Assembly: GCA_037045225.1 (NCBI GenBank)
Contig: JBAOHZ010000009.1
Span: 1,736,001 to 1,800,000 of the forward strand
DNA: 64,000 nt
Direction of reading: 5' to 3'
Source of the DNA: Nitrospira sp.
GTDB lineage: Bacteria; Nitrospirota; Nitrospiria; Nitrospirales; Nitrospiraceae
The position numbers and the translations under genes were made by a program. Each line of letters starts with the position of its first letter. Positions within the stretch are counted from its first letter, which is position 1. A model generated the notes under the pieces. It had not been told where the DNA came from. It saw only the letters and a list, made by a program, of their open reading frames with translations, and did not search any database. Of the stretch, positions 1-8,435 are shown one piece after another.

Positions 1-2
1 AA

Positions 3-680
3 CCGGTTCCGGCACTCCCACGCCTCCCGTTGCCGTCCGAGCCCTATCGCATGATCCAGATCTCGACGATTTTAGACTGCACGATCGACGACGGCATCGT
101 TGGCCTCATGGACCCGGCCCACGGCCCCTTCGTACATCAGAGTTCCTGGTGGCGGACCAAAGCCAGCATGCACGACAAAGCCAAGACCTTCGAGCCGATC
201 CCCAATGGGTTCCGCATGGTTCCACATGCCCCCTCGAAGAACAGCGGGCCCTATAAGCTCCTCAACCGACTCTACGGCGGGCCCTTAACGACGACCATCG
301 ACTTCGTGCTCCCCAACCAACGCTTCGAGTTTGTGCAATGCGGCTCAATGTACGTCTCTTCGCGCGCCACGGTCACGCCCATCGGCGAGCAGCAATGCCG
401 GATCGATTTTGCCGCCGCCTGGAACCTCCTCCCCTGGCTGCCCTTTGCCAAGCCCCTGTTCCGTTATTTTGCCAACATCTTCATGAAGCAGGACAAGCAA
501 GCCATGGAGCGGCAAGCGGTGGGACTGAAATACAAACCGTCGCTCATGCTGATCGATGACGCTGATACGCCCGCCAAGTGGTACTACAAACTAAAGGCCG
601 CCCATCTCACCGCCATCCAAACCGGACGTCCCTTAGACCATCCGCTGAAAGACCGCGTGACGCTTCGCTGGAGAAGTTAG
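3..680 (+). CDS. Rieske-type oxygenase, catalytic C-terminal part (truncated by window)
   Basis: The frame is open to the left edge, so this is the C-terminal part of a longer protein; about 225 residues are visible. Near its start it carries DPAHGPFVH, which fits the D-x2-H-x4-H signature of the mononuclear iron site in Rieske non-haem oxygenases. The context resembles the pheophorbide-a-oxygenase/VanA branch. The N-terminal Rieske [2Fe-2S] domain would lie upstream of the window. These enzymes oxygenate or demethylate aromatic or cyclic substrates using electrons from a reductase partner. The substrate cannot be told from this fragment. It is convergent with the antiporter gene that follows. 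Confidence 0.7.
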   Translation, partial: PVPALPRLPLPSEPYRMIQISTILDCTIDDGIVGLMDPAHGPFVHQSSWWRTKASMHDKAKTFEPIPNGFRMVPHAPSKNSGPYKLLNRLYGGPLTTTIDFVLPNQRFEFVQCGSMYVSSRATVTPIGEQQCRIDFAAAWNLLPWLPFAKPLFRYFANIFMKQDKQAMERQAVGLKYKPSLMLIDDADTPAKWYYKLKAAHLTAIQTGRPLDHPLKDRVTLRWRS

Positions 681-689
681 CCGACAGCG

Positions 690-2714
690 CTAGTTGAGCT
701 GGTGACTCGTGCCGTGATTGGGCTCATTTAAGAGCGCCATGGCGCGACGAATCTGGTCGCGGGATCCGAGCAACGTGACGACGTCTCCGGCTTGCAACCG
801 CACGGTTTCAGCCGGATTCGACTGGGTGACCTGGCTGCGAGTCCAGGCGATCACCGACGCTCCGGTCCGCGGGCGAATGGACAATTCCGTCAACGACTTT
901 CCCACCGCCGGAGCCTCGTCATCGATTCGGCACGTTTCCACCTCGACATCGGTCAACGTGCCTCCGCGGAGATGATGCGCCAACTCCGGCATCTCGCTCC
1001 GACGCAGCAACGCATACCCTTCTCGCCGGATTTGCTCCGCTTTTCGCGCCACAAATTCCTGCGGCAAACTGTAGGTACGCAGCACCAGGGCAAAGATTTC
1101 GATCGACGTCTCGAACTCTTCCGGAACCACATCATCCGCACCCAATTGATGCAATTCTTCCAATTCCCGCAAATATCGCGTTCGCACGACGATGTGGAGC
1201 TTTGGATTCAATCCTTTGGCCACTTTCACCGTTCTCCGAGCCGTGAACGGATCGGACAAGGCCACGACCAGCACTTTGGCATCGTCGATTTTCATATGCC
1301 GAAGCACATTGGCGTTCGACCCGTCGCCGTAGTAGATCGGCACGCCATGACGCGCCTCGCGGCGCACCGTTTCGCCGTCCAGATCGAGCGCTACGTGAGG
1401 GATCTCCGTTTCGCTCAAGACGCGGGCGAGGTTTCGACCATTGAGCCCGTATCCCACAATAATCACATGGTCCTTGATCCGGATCTGGGAACTCTCCGTG
1501 TGTTCCACGTGGGCGGCGGTGCGGGCCGGCATCCAGCCACGGACGCGTTGCATCGCTTCGATTCGCCGCCCCAGATGGGGCGCCCATTGCATCAAGAACG
1601 GCGTCACCACCATGGTCAACACCGACACCGCCAGAAACATTTGATACTGGTCCCCGGTGAACAAGCCGGCATCCTGCCCCTGTTGTGCCAGGATAAAACT
1701 AAACTCCCCGACTTGCGCAAGCGCCACCCCGACAAGCACCGATGACCTGGGCGGAGCCCCAGCCGCCACCATCGCCCCGCTCCCGGTGATCAGTTTTCCT
1801 ACAATGACGGCCAACAACAGGCCTAACACAATGAAGGGATGCGCCAGCACCACCCGCAAGTCCATCAACACGCCGATCGATACGAAAAACAGGCTATTGA
1901 AACTGTCACGGAACGGCAGGACCTCGGCCAACGCCTGATGGCTGTATTCGGATTCCGAAATGACCAATCCGGCAATAAACGCACCGAGCGCGAGCGAGAG
2001 TCCCCCCAGCGACGTCAGCCAGGCAATACCGAGACAGAGCACGATGATGGAAAGCAAAAACAGCTCCCGGCTTCGACTCCGAACGATATGGCGCAGGAGT
2101 CGCGGGACGAGATACCAGGCCGCCGCGACGATCAATCCGACAACGACCGCCGCCTTGACCAACGTCATCAGGACTGTCCCCATCGCACTCCCGCTCGGAG
2201 TGCCGAGGATCGGCGTGACGAGCATCATCGGAACGACGGCCAGATCCTGGAAGATCAGAATCGCCACGGTGGCGCGACCGTGAAACGAATCACTTTCACC
2301 CTGCTCAGAAAGGGCCTTCAGGACAATGGCCGTGCTGCTTAATGAAAGGAGAAAACCCCAGAAAATCCCCTGTTGATACGAGAGGCCCACCGCCAAAGCC
2401 CCGAGCATCGCCAGGATAAGAACGCCCCCGGTTTGCACCGGCGCGGCAACCAGGAGAATGCGTCGGGCCGCGGCAAAGTGCGCGGAGGAAAATTCCATCC
2501 CGATCGTAAAGAGCAGCAACACAATCCCGATCTCAGCCAGGACCTGCACCTGTGAGACATCGGGGATCAAATGCAGCCCATGCGGGCCGATCAACGCACC
2601 AGCCACGAGGAACCCGGCGATCGACGGCAGGCGAAATTGATGAAACACGAAGACCACCGCGGTGGACACCGTATAAATCACCAGGAGATCGCCGAGAACT
2701 GCGTAGTCACTCAT
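690..2714 (-). CDS. CPA2-family monovalent cation:proton antiporter (KefB-like) with TrkA domains
   Basis: This is a large inner-membrane protein of about 674 residues. The first ~390 residues form a chain of hydrophobic helices with typical CPA2 segments (GFLVAGALIGPHG, IGMEFS, FQDLAVVP). From about residue 415 comes a Rossmann-type RCK/TrkA-N domain with a GYGLNGRN nucleotide loop, and the last ~80 residues look like TrkA-C. The family exchanges K+ or Na+ for protons and is gated by nucleotides or ligands bound to the RCK domain. The chosen start (MSDYAV) gives a normal family N-terminus. A GTG start at 2750 would add twelve residues rich in Pro and charged side chains. The ion specificity is not evident. 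Confidence 0.88.
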   Translation of the reverse strand: MSDYAVLGDLLVIYTVSTAVVFVFHQFRLPSIAGFLVAGALIGPHGLHLIPDVSQVQVLAEIGIVLLLFTIGMEFSSAHFAAARRILLVAAPVQTGGVLILAMLGALAVGLSYQQGIFWGFLLSLSSTAIVLKALSEQGESDSFHGRATVAILIFQDLAVVPMMLVTPILGTPSGSAMGTVLMTLVKAAVVVGLIVAAAWYLVPRLLRHIVRSRSRELFLLSIIVLCLGIAWLTSLGGLSLALGAFIAGLVISESEYSHQALAEVLPFRDSFNSLFFVSIGVLMDLRVVLAHPFIVLGLLLAVIVGKLITGSGAMVAAGAPPRSSVLVGVALAQVGEFSFILAQQGQDAGLFTGDQYQMFLAVSVLTMVVTPFLMQWAPHLGRRIEAMQRVRGWMPARTAAHVEHTESSQIRIKDHVIIVGYGLNGRNLARVLSETEIPHVALDLDGETVRREARHGVPIYYGDGSNANVLRHMKIDDAKVLVVALSDPFTARRTVKVAKGLNPKLHIVVRTRYLRELEELHQLGADDVVPEEFETSIEIFALVLRTYSLPQEFVARKAEQIRREGYALLRRSEMPELAHHLRGGTLTDVEVETCRIDDEAPAVGKSLTELSIRPRTGASVIAWTRSQVTQSNPAETVRLQAGDVVTLLGSRDQIRRAMALLNEPNHGTSHQLN

Positions 2715-2750
2715 CGTGTCACGGGGTCCGTTTGTGGCTGGATCAGGCAC

Positions 2751-2781
2751 GGTATGCTGCGTGCCGAACGCGCAGCATACC
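2751..2781. repeat. Inverted repeat, 11-bp arms
   Basis: Arms GGTATGCTGCG (2751-2761) and CGCAGCATACC (2771-2781) are perfect complements around a 9-nt loop. The repeat lies between the divergent antiporter and HAD genes, so it cannot be an ordinary terminator of either. It may be an operator or a dispersed repeat element. Confidence 0.75.
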
Positions 2782-2790
2782 GTAGGGCTC

Positions 2791-2824
2791 TCCCCCGAAC
2801 AAGCAGAACCGCTTGTTCGGGGGA
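2791..2824. repeat. Inverted repeat, 14-bp arms
   Basis: Arms TCCCCCGAACAAGC (2791-2804) and GCTTGTTCGGGGGA (2811-2824) are perfectly complementary with a 6-nt loop. The right arm covers a possible -35 (TTGTTC, 2813-2818), which sits 17 bp before a possible -10 (TACAGT, 2836-2841) of the HAD gene. No T-run follows on either strand. A protein-binding site is a reasonable guess but unproven. Confidence 0.75.
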
Positions 2825-2879
2825 GACCGGTCGGCTACAGTGACGCACCCACAGAGCAGATCAGAGTAGACGGCCTCCT

Positions 2880-3593
2880 ATGCGCGCGATCATTTTCGAC
2901 TTTAATGGCGTCATCGCCGATGACGAAACGCCCCACCTGCACTGCTTTCAGCAGGCGCTGGCGGAAGCGGGACTCCGCCTAAGTAAGGAGGAATACTACG
3001 GCACCTACCTGGGCATGGATGAACGAACCTGCACGGCGGCCTTATTGACGAGACGGGATGGGAACTGCGACTCCGAGATTCATGCGGAGATTATCGAACG
3101 AAAAGCCGGCTTGTTCCGAGAACATACCGCTCTGCGCAAACCGGCATTGTTTCCCTGGATCACCGGATTCGTGCAGCGCGCGGCTGGAGCGTACCGGCTG
3201 GCGATCGCGTCCGGCGGCCGACGGGAACAGATCCTTGCCGCACTCAGCGGCAGCACCATCGAACAGGCATTTGAGTTGATCGTGTCCGCGGATGACTGCG
3301 CCCTCGGCAAGCCGGACCCGGCGATCTATACATTCACGCTCAAGCAACTGAACGCCCACAGGCCACGGCCACCGTTGCTCAAGCCAAGCGAGTGCCTGGT
3401 GATCGAAGATTCTCGGGCAGGAGTGCTCGCAGGCCTGAAGGCGGGCATGCACGTCCTCGCAATCGAGACGACCTACCCGGCATCTCAACTCGTCGAGGCA
3501 CACCTGGTCCTCCCGACCCTGGATGGAGTGGAACCGGCAGATCTCGCCCGTCGAATGTTCAAGGCACGCGATGAGAGCGGAGGGGTACACTGA
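2880..3593 (+). CDS. HAD-superfamily hydrolase (beta-phosphoglucomutase-like)
   Basis: The protein has 237 residues. HAD motif I is DFNGV near residue 7, motif II falls in LAIASGG, motif III is the lysine in GKPDP, and motif IV is in VIEDSRAG. Residues 15-80 form the helical C1 cap typical of the phosphoglucomutase/phosphatase subgroup. In motif I the second catalytic Asp (DxD) is Asn, a variant seen in some HAD proteins that may change the chemistry or rate. The likely role is dephosphorylation or phosphotransfer on a small metabolite; the substrate is unknown. It is divergent from the antiporter gene across the two inverted repeats. Confidence 0.85.
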   Translation: MRAIIFDFNGVIADDETPHLHCFQQALAEAGLRLSKEEYYGTYLGMDERTCTAALLTRRDGNCDSEIHAEIIERKAGLFREHTALRKPALFPWITGFVQRAAGAYRLAIASGGRREQILAALSGSTIEQAFELIVSADDCALGKPDPAIYTFTLKQLNAHRPRPPLLKPSECLVIEDSRAGVLAGLKAGMHVLAIETTYPASQLVEAHLVLPTLDGVEPADLARRMFKARDESGGVH

Positions 3594-3618
3594 TACGGCA
3601 CGAAACAATCGGCAGGAC

Positions 3619-4014
3619 TTAAAACGGAATGCGAATGCCCATCTGAAATTCGTTCGGCATCATGCCCTTGCCCAACGAGTCGCCCGAGAGATTTTGCTGC
3701 GGAAGTCCCGGCCCCGGACCAAGAGCCCGATCCCGCTCCGTCATATATCCCCCACCGAAGCCAGCACCGACATAGGGAATGAGGGTCTGCTCGCGAACCT
3801 GCAAGCGACCACTCAACGTGGGCGTCTGCCGAAAGATGTCGACGCGCCTCTCATTCATGACCGGAGTCTGGGACCATGCGTTGGATGATTGGCTACGCAT
3901 CTCACTCCACGTCGCTGTCTCGGTCGGCGGCGCTTCGGCCGACACAAGCCCCTGCCATGCGAGTAGCAACATCCCTGCGACGAGCCACGACCGAATCGCT
4001 CGATGTCTAGTCAT
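3619..4014 (-). CDS. Secreted hypothetical protein
   Basis: I do not recognise this 131-residue protein. It starts with a clear signal peptide (RHRAIRSW then a hydrophobic run, with cleavage near VSA-EA). The mature part is polar and Gln/Ser/Arg-rich in its first half, then Gly-rich (VGAGFGGGYM), and ends in IRIPF with a terminal Phe, as outer-membrane strands often do. It is too short for a full barrel. An alternative ATG at 4035 adds seven residues. It is convergent with the HAD gene, with 25 bp between the stops. Confidence 0.6.
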   Translation of the reverse strand: MTRHRAIRSWLVAGMLLLAWQGLVSAEAPPTETATWSEMRSQSSNAWSQTPVMNERRVDIFRQTPTLSGRLQVREQTLIPYVGAGFGGGYMTERDRALGPGPGLPQQNLSGDSLGKGMMPNEFQMGIRIPF

Positions 4015-4218
4015 GTCCACTGAAACCCTCATCATACAGCGGAGAACCTATGTTCTAATTTACTCCTTGCTCCAAGCTGCGACAAGTGGTGACGTAGCCG
4101 CCTATTTCCCTCAGCGCACTACTTCCCGAGCCGCTGCATACCTTCATGAATCTTGATTCCCCCGAATAGTCTGATTACTCTTACTGAAGCACAATCTCAA
4201 TCCGCTTGCCGATGTAGA

Positions 4219-5040
4219 ATGCACACGCCGGCAAGAACCCTGTCCATCGGAATCGCTATGGTCTGCCTGACCGGTAACGTGCGCCATCGATCCTATCGCA
4301 ATGTCGACAGACCATATGCCCGAGACACCGAAGTGCAGTTGGCGCTGCGGTACTGCGAGATCGCCGCTCGACATCACGTGAAGGTCACGATGTTCATCAC
4401 CGGGAAGGCCTGTATCGAAGAACAGAACGGGGTGGGCAACCTGAGCAGACAGGCCAACGCCGAGCTCGGCGGGCACACCTTCTGTGCCTTTCAATCAGTC
4501 CGGCATTGGCTCTCACGAACCCTCGGCGGATCGGCGCTGGGATCTGCCGCCATGCAACGCCGGGACATTGAGCAAACGATCGCCGCCATCCAGAGCGTCA
4601 CAGGGAAACGGATCACGGTCTGGCGCAACCATGCCTCCCGCTCCGATGTCCGTACCTACCGACTGCTCGGGGACTGCGGCATCCGACTGGTATCGGATCG
4701 AATCACGGAACACACCACAGCCGTGGAACGCGTGAGTCAGGAACTGCTGTCACTTCCGATTAATACCCTGCCCGATCACGAACAGCTCCTGCACGGCAAG
4801 TACGCGGAGAGGCGCAGCGGCAGCGCAGCGGCACACGGACGACGGACGATTCAGGAATGGCGGGAAACTGTGGAGCAGCAAGTTCACACGATCGAGCAAC
4901 TCGGGGGGATTGCCACCATCACCGCCCATCCCCTCTGCATGGACATCGCAGACCACATGCACGAATTTGAGCAACTCTGCCGGTTCTTATCGCACTACGA
5001 GACCAGGTGGGCGTCGGAGGTGATTCACCCGGGAGGCTAG
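4219..5040 (+). CDS. Divergent polysaccharide-deacetylase-like (NodB fold) protein
   Basis: The protein has about 273 residues and resembles a subgroup annotated as polysaccharide deacetylases. Visible landmarks are the strand VKVTMFITGKA, ELGGHTFCAF where the second NodB motif should be, and the late IATITAHPL. The usual metal-binding signatures are not intact: TFDDG is replaced by CLTGN, and the H-x3-H motif keeps only its first His. Deacetylase activity is therefore uncertain. The ATG at 4219 was preferred over an upstream TTG at 4153, because similarity begins only at TLSIGIAMV. It is convergent with the next gene. Confidence 0.6.
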   Translation: MHTPARTLSIGIAMVCLTGNVRHRSYRNVDRPYARDTEVQLALRYCEIAARHHVKVTMFITGKACIEEQNGVGNLSRQANAELGGHTFCAFQSVRHWLSRTLGGSALGSAAMQRRDIEQTIAAIQSVTGKRITVWRNHASRSDVRTYRLLGDCGIRLVSDRITEHTTAVERVSQELLSLPINTLPDHEQLLHGKYAERRSGSAAAHGRRTIQEWRETVEQQVHTIEQLGGIATITAHPLCMDIADHMHEFEQLCRFLSHYETRWASEVIHPGG

Positions 5041-5052
5041 CCTACACATGCG

Positions 5053-7230
5053 TTACAACTTCTCAACCGGGACTACACACCGAAACCCAATGGTCGCACA
5101 TCGATCCAGACCCGGCCACATGAGCAGAAACTTCGCGGCAAAATTTGACGGTTGAGGGCCTCCATCCATATACCAATGAGAGCCTTTCGCCGTATAGTAT
5201 GAACCGCCGCGTATCATACAGAACCGTGTGCGCCCATCCGTCCGTTCACTTTCGGTCCACTCCCACGTATTGCCGCACATATCATAGCACCCGAACGGAG
5301 ATCGACCCTCTGGGAACGCCGTGACATTTGTAGTCGCACCGGTTTCGCCAGCGTTACATCGTCCCGGCTCCATCACCCCTCCCCAAGGATATTTCAATCC
5401 CGAAGCGCCCTGCGCAGCATATTGCCATTCTTCCTCGGTTGGAAGTTGCTTGCCAGCCCAGGTCGCATAGGCTCTTGCATCCTCCAAACCCACATACACC
5501 ACTGGGTGTTCCTCCATGCCAACTGGTGGGGTTCGATTTGTCCAGTGCTTTAGAAAGTTCTTCGTATGCTGGGGCTGGTACCCTGAATCGCGCAAGAAGT
5601 CTGCATACTGAGCGTTCGTCACGGGCGTCAGATCGATTGCAAACCTGCTTAATGAGACAGCACGCTCGAACATGCGAAGTTTATGAAAGTTGGCATACAG
5701 CTCCTCTCGGGATATTTCGTTCCCATAGAAACCGCACTCTCGAACTCGCAATCTCACACGAAAGGTGAAGGACACGGCTGGAATCAGCACCATCCCAGAG
5801 GGAACCCTGACAATTGAATAGTCAGGGCGCTCTTTTCGACCCAGCAGATTAACGGCTCGGTGAGGCACCTCCATTCTCTCATCTATCTCTGAATGGCTGG
5901 CTTGTCTCATCTTAAGAAAAGCATTAAAGTCCGTGCCCAGGGCAGTCCGATTCCCTGCCACAAACCCAGCGATCCCACGTCGAGCAATGGTCCCTTCAAA
6001 GGTGACCATATCTCCATTAATCCGAGGGAATAATTCGCGTCCCTCAACTACATCAAAATACTGTCCATCCTTCACAACGGGAACATTCAGGATCGTTCCG
6101 GACATTGAACGATCTGCCCGGTTCACGACGGTCCAGAGCCTGACGCCAGATTCTTCCCAAAGGGTTGCGTATACGTCCGGGAGTTCCGTGGGGATGAGGG
6201 GGATCCAGCTCCCTCCCGTAAAAAGGGATGAAAATCGACGCTGGATGGACTGCAGTGCGCGGAGCATTGAACGGTCCCTGGCCGACCATCCTACCCATGA
6301 ACCGAATACGTTTTCCCATATCACTATCCCGGCACCGTTCATCCACGCAGTATGAAGCTGAGGTATGTGGTCTCGGTTCCATCGAGCAGTTTGATGCATC
6401 ATGTGGCGAGGCTCAAACCACTTGTTCCTCAACACTCCTGGCGCATGACTATCTTCAAAATGTTGAGCCCAAGACATGTGGTGATCCTGTATAGAGACAA
6501 GCGGCAGTTCGCCTTCTCCTTCAAGAACGAGCCCCGCCCGAACTTCATCCAAGGCTTGGCGGAGTCCGGCCGGTGCGACCGGCATCGTATCGAGATAAAC
6601 CCCGTCTGCCTCAGTCAATTCAACCAATTCAGCCAGCAAAGCAACATCAGACAATGCCTCCCGGCGAGTCCCGACATCCCAAGGTTTATAGACAACGAAC
6701 GCTCGTACCCCGAAGCGATGGCACTGTCGCACGACATCTCGTATGCCTTGCAATCCTCCAGGCATGTCCCGATAGAAATCGAATTGATTTCGATCATCAG
6801 CGCCAATACGAGGGTACGCATGCCACAGGATCAAATTGTCGAAACCACCAAAGTCAGACCGCGCCTGCTGGAGAAATTCTCTGACCCGGTATTGGCCCAG
6901 CTCATGATCAAAAAAAGTGGCGTCACACAACATCACGAAGCAACTGGATAGACTCGACTGTGCCCACGATGTTGATTCATCCCGGTATCGGACATCGTCA
7001 TACTGCAACTCTTGTCTGGCCTGATCACGCCATTCAATCAATTGCTGGCGAAATCCTGGCCAGAGGTCAGGTGAGTCGGGAGCCAGGATCAATGGCTTGT
7101 GCCCATCTATTCGCGGTTCTATTGGCATTTGGGTGCCTACCGGACGAGGCATGCCAGAGTACAGCCATACCAGGAAACCAAACAGCAATCTGGAAAGTTG
7201 GCGACGGCTCACCCGGAAAGTGCCAGGCAT
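5053..7230 (-). CDS. Glycoside-hydrolase-like domain fused to FGE/SUMF1-like domain
   Basis: This 725-residue protein has two parts. Residues ~40-430 look like a TIM-barrel glycosidase region, with strands such as GVRAFVVYKP and DGVYLDTMP, then DHHMSW and GIVIWENVFGSW, followed by a beta-rich stretch. Residues ~490-722 form an FGE/SUMF1-type domain (VTNAQYADFL, LPTEEEWQYAA, GNTWEW, MIRGGSY, GFRC). The FGE catalytic Cys pair is not visible. The N-terminus has SRRQL before a hydrophobic run, so export by Sec or possibly Tat is likely. The gene looks more AT-rich than its neighbours, which suggests transfer. A role in glycan degradation or envelope binding is only inferred. Confidence 0.65.
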   Translation of the reverse strand: MPGTFRVSRRQLSRLLFGFLVWLYSGMPRPVGTQMPIEPRIDGHKPLILAPDSPDLWPGFRQQLIEWRDQARQELQYDDVRYRDESTSWAQSSLSSCFVMLCDATFFDHELGQYRVREFLQQARSDFGGFDNLILWHAYPRIGADDRNQFDFYRDMPGGLQGIRDVVRQCHRFGVRAFVVYKPWDVGTRREALSDVALLAELVELTEADGVYLDTMPVAPAGLRQALDEVRAGLVLEGEGELPLVSIQDHHMSWAQHFEDSHAPGVLRNKWFEPRHMMHQTARWNRDHIPQLHTAWMNGAGIVIWENVFGSWVGWSARDRSMLRALQSIQRRFSSLFTGGSWIPLIPTELPDVYATLWEESGVRLWTVVNRADRSMSGTILNVPVVKDGQYFDVVEGRELFPRINGDMVTFEGTIARRGIAGFVAGNRTALGTDFNAFLKMRQASHSEIDERMEVPHRAVNLLGRKERPDYSIVRVPSGMVLIPAVSFTFRVRLRVRECGFYGNEISREELYANFHKLRMFERAVSLSRFAIDLTPVTNAQYADFLRDSGYQPQHTKNFLKHWTNRTPPVGMEEHPVVYVGLEDARAYATWAGKQLPTEEEWQYAAQGASGLKYPWGGVMEPGRCNAGETGATTNVTAFPEGRSPFGCYDMCGNTWEWTESERTDGRTRFCMIRGGSYYTAKGSHWYMDGGPQPSNFAAKFLLMWPGLDRCATIGFRCVVPVEKL

Positions 7231-7387
7231 GCGGGACTCATCATGGGCAGGAATGAATGAGAGTTTCTCTCTAAACCCAGCCCACTCTCAATGGAGTAGC
7301 GACCAGACGGGATGCCTACAATCCATCACATTAGCCAAATCTTCTCGCGACAATCTCAAACCAAACGATCGAAACACTTCAAAATTC

Positions 7388-8410
7388 TCACACCTTGTAA
7401 TACTCGCGATACCACTCGACGAAACGCGCAATACCGGGCTCGATGGACGTGGCGGGTTTGAAGCCCGTATCACGCATGAGATCCGCGACATCGGCATAGG
7501 TGGCCGGCACGTCCCCTGCTTGGAGGGGAAGGAAGTTCTTTTCGGCCTTCTTGCCGAGCGTGTGTTCCAGCACCTCGATAAACCGCAACAGCTCAACCGG
7601 CTGGTGATTGCCGATGTTGTAGAGCCGGTAGGGAGCGGAGCTGCTGCCCGGATCAGGGTTATCACTCGCCCAGCCTGGATCTGCCTGCGCCGGCCGGTCG
7701 AGCGTGCGCAAGACCCCTTCGGCAATATCGTCGACGTAGGTGAAGTCGCGCTGCATTTTGCCGTGATTGAACACATCGATCGGCTTGCCTTCGAGAATGG
7801 CCTTCGTAAACAGAAAGAGCGCCATGTCCGGTCGTCCCCATGGCCCGTAGACGGTAAAGAAACGCAATCCCGTGATCGGGAATCGGTAGAGGTGCGCATA
7901 ACAATGGGCCATCAGCTCATTGGCCTTCTTCGTAGCGGCATAGAGCGACACGGGATGATCGACATTGTCATGCACCGAGAAGGGCATCTTCGTGTGACCG
8001 CCATAGACGGAACTCGTGGAGGCATACACTAGATGCTCGGCCTTATGATGACGGCAGCCTTCCAGAATATTCAGGAACCCATCGATATTGCTCGCCGTAT
8101 AGGCATGGGGATTCACCAGTGAATACCGGACCCCGGCCTGTGCCGCCAGATGGACCACGCGCCGAATGGGATGTTGCTCGAACAACGCGGCGATTGCGGC
8201 GCGATCGGAGAGGTCCAGCTTCACGAACTGAAATTGCGGATGCGAACGGAGCCGCGCGAGGCGCGCCTCTTTGAGCCGGACATCGTAGTAGTCGTTCAGA
8301 TTATCCAGGCCAAGTACGGTATCGCCACGATCGAGCAACCGCCTGGCTACATGCGACCCGATGAACCCGGCAGCGCCGGTGACGAGCACAACACCCTGTG
8401 CAGACCCCAT
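7388..8410 (-). CDS. UDP-glucuronate 4-epimerase-like NAD-dependent epimerase
   Basis: This is a 340-residue extended short-chain dehydrogenase/reductase. The NAD-binding loop is VTGAAGFIGSH near residue 9, and the catalytic YxxxK is in YAATKKAN, after SSVYGG. The sequence RFFTVYGPWGRPDMALF is typical of the CapI/LpsL subgroup that converts UDP-glucuronate to UDP-galacturonate for surface polysaccharides. The ATG at 8410 is preceded by a purine-rich GGAAGGGGAAGAG, which supports it over longer forms. It lies 25 bp after the MBL gene on the same strand, so they probably share a transcript. The exact sugar epimer cannot be proven from sequence. Confidence 0.88.
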   Translation of the reverse strand: MGSAQGVVLVTGAAGFIGSHVARRLLDRGDTVLGLDNLNDYYDVRLKEARLARLRSHPQFQFVKLDLSDRAAIAALFEQHPIRRVVHLAAQAGVRYSLVNPHAYTASNIDGFLNILEGCRHHKAEHLVYASTSSVYGGHTKMPFSVHDNVDHPVSLYAATKKANELMAHCYAHLYRFPITGLRFFTVYGPWGRPDMALFLFTKAILEGKPIDVFNHGKMQRDFTYVDDIAEGVLRTLDRPAQADPGWASDNPDPGSSSAPYRLYNIGNHQPVELLRFIEVLEHTLGKKAEKNFLPLQAGDVPATYADVADLMRDTGFKPATSIEPGIARFVEWYREYYKV

Positions 8411-8435
8411 AGCGACTCTTCCCCTTCCTGACTGA

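Noticed and set aside
792..1745. Long plus-strand open frame (317 codons)
   Set aside because: It lies antisense to the antiporter gene, is His/Arg-rich without any domain pattern, and is a shadow of high GC codon bias.
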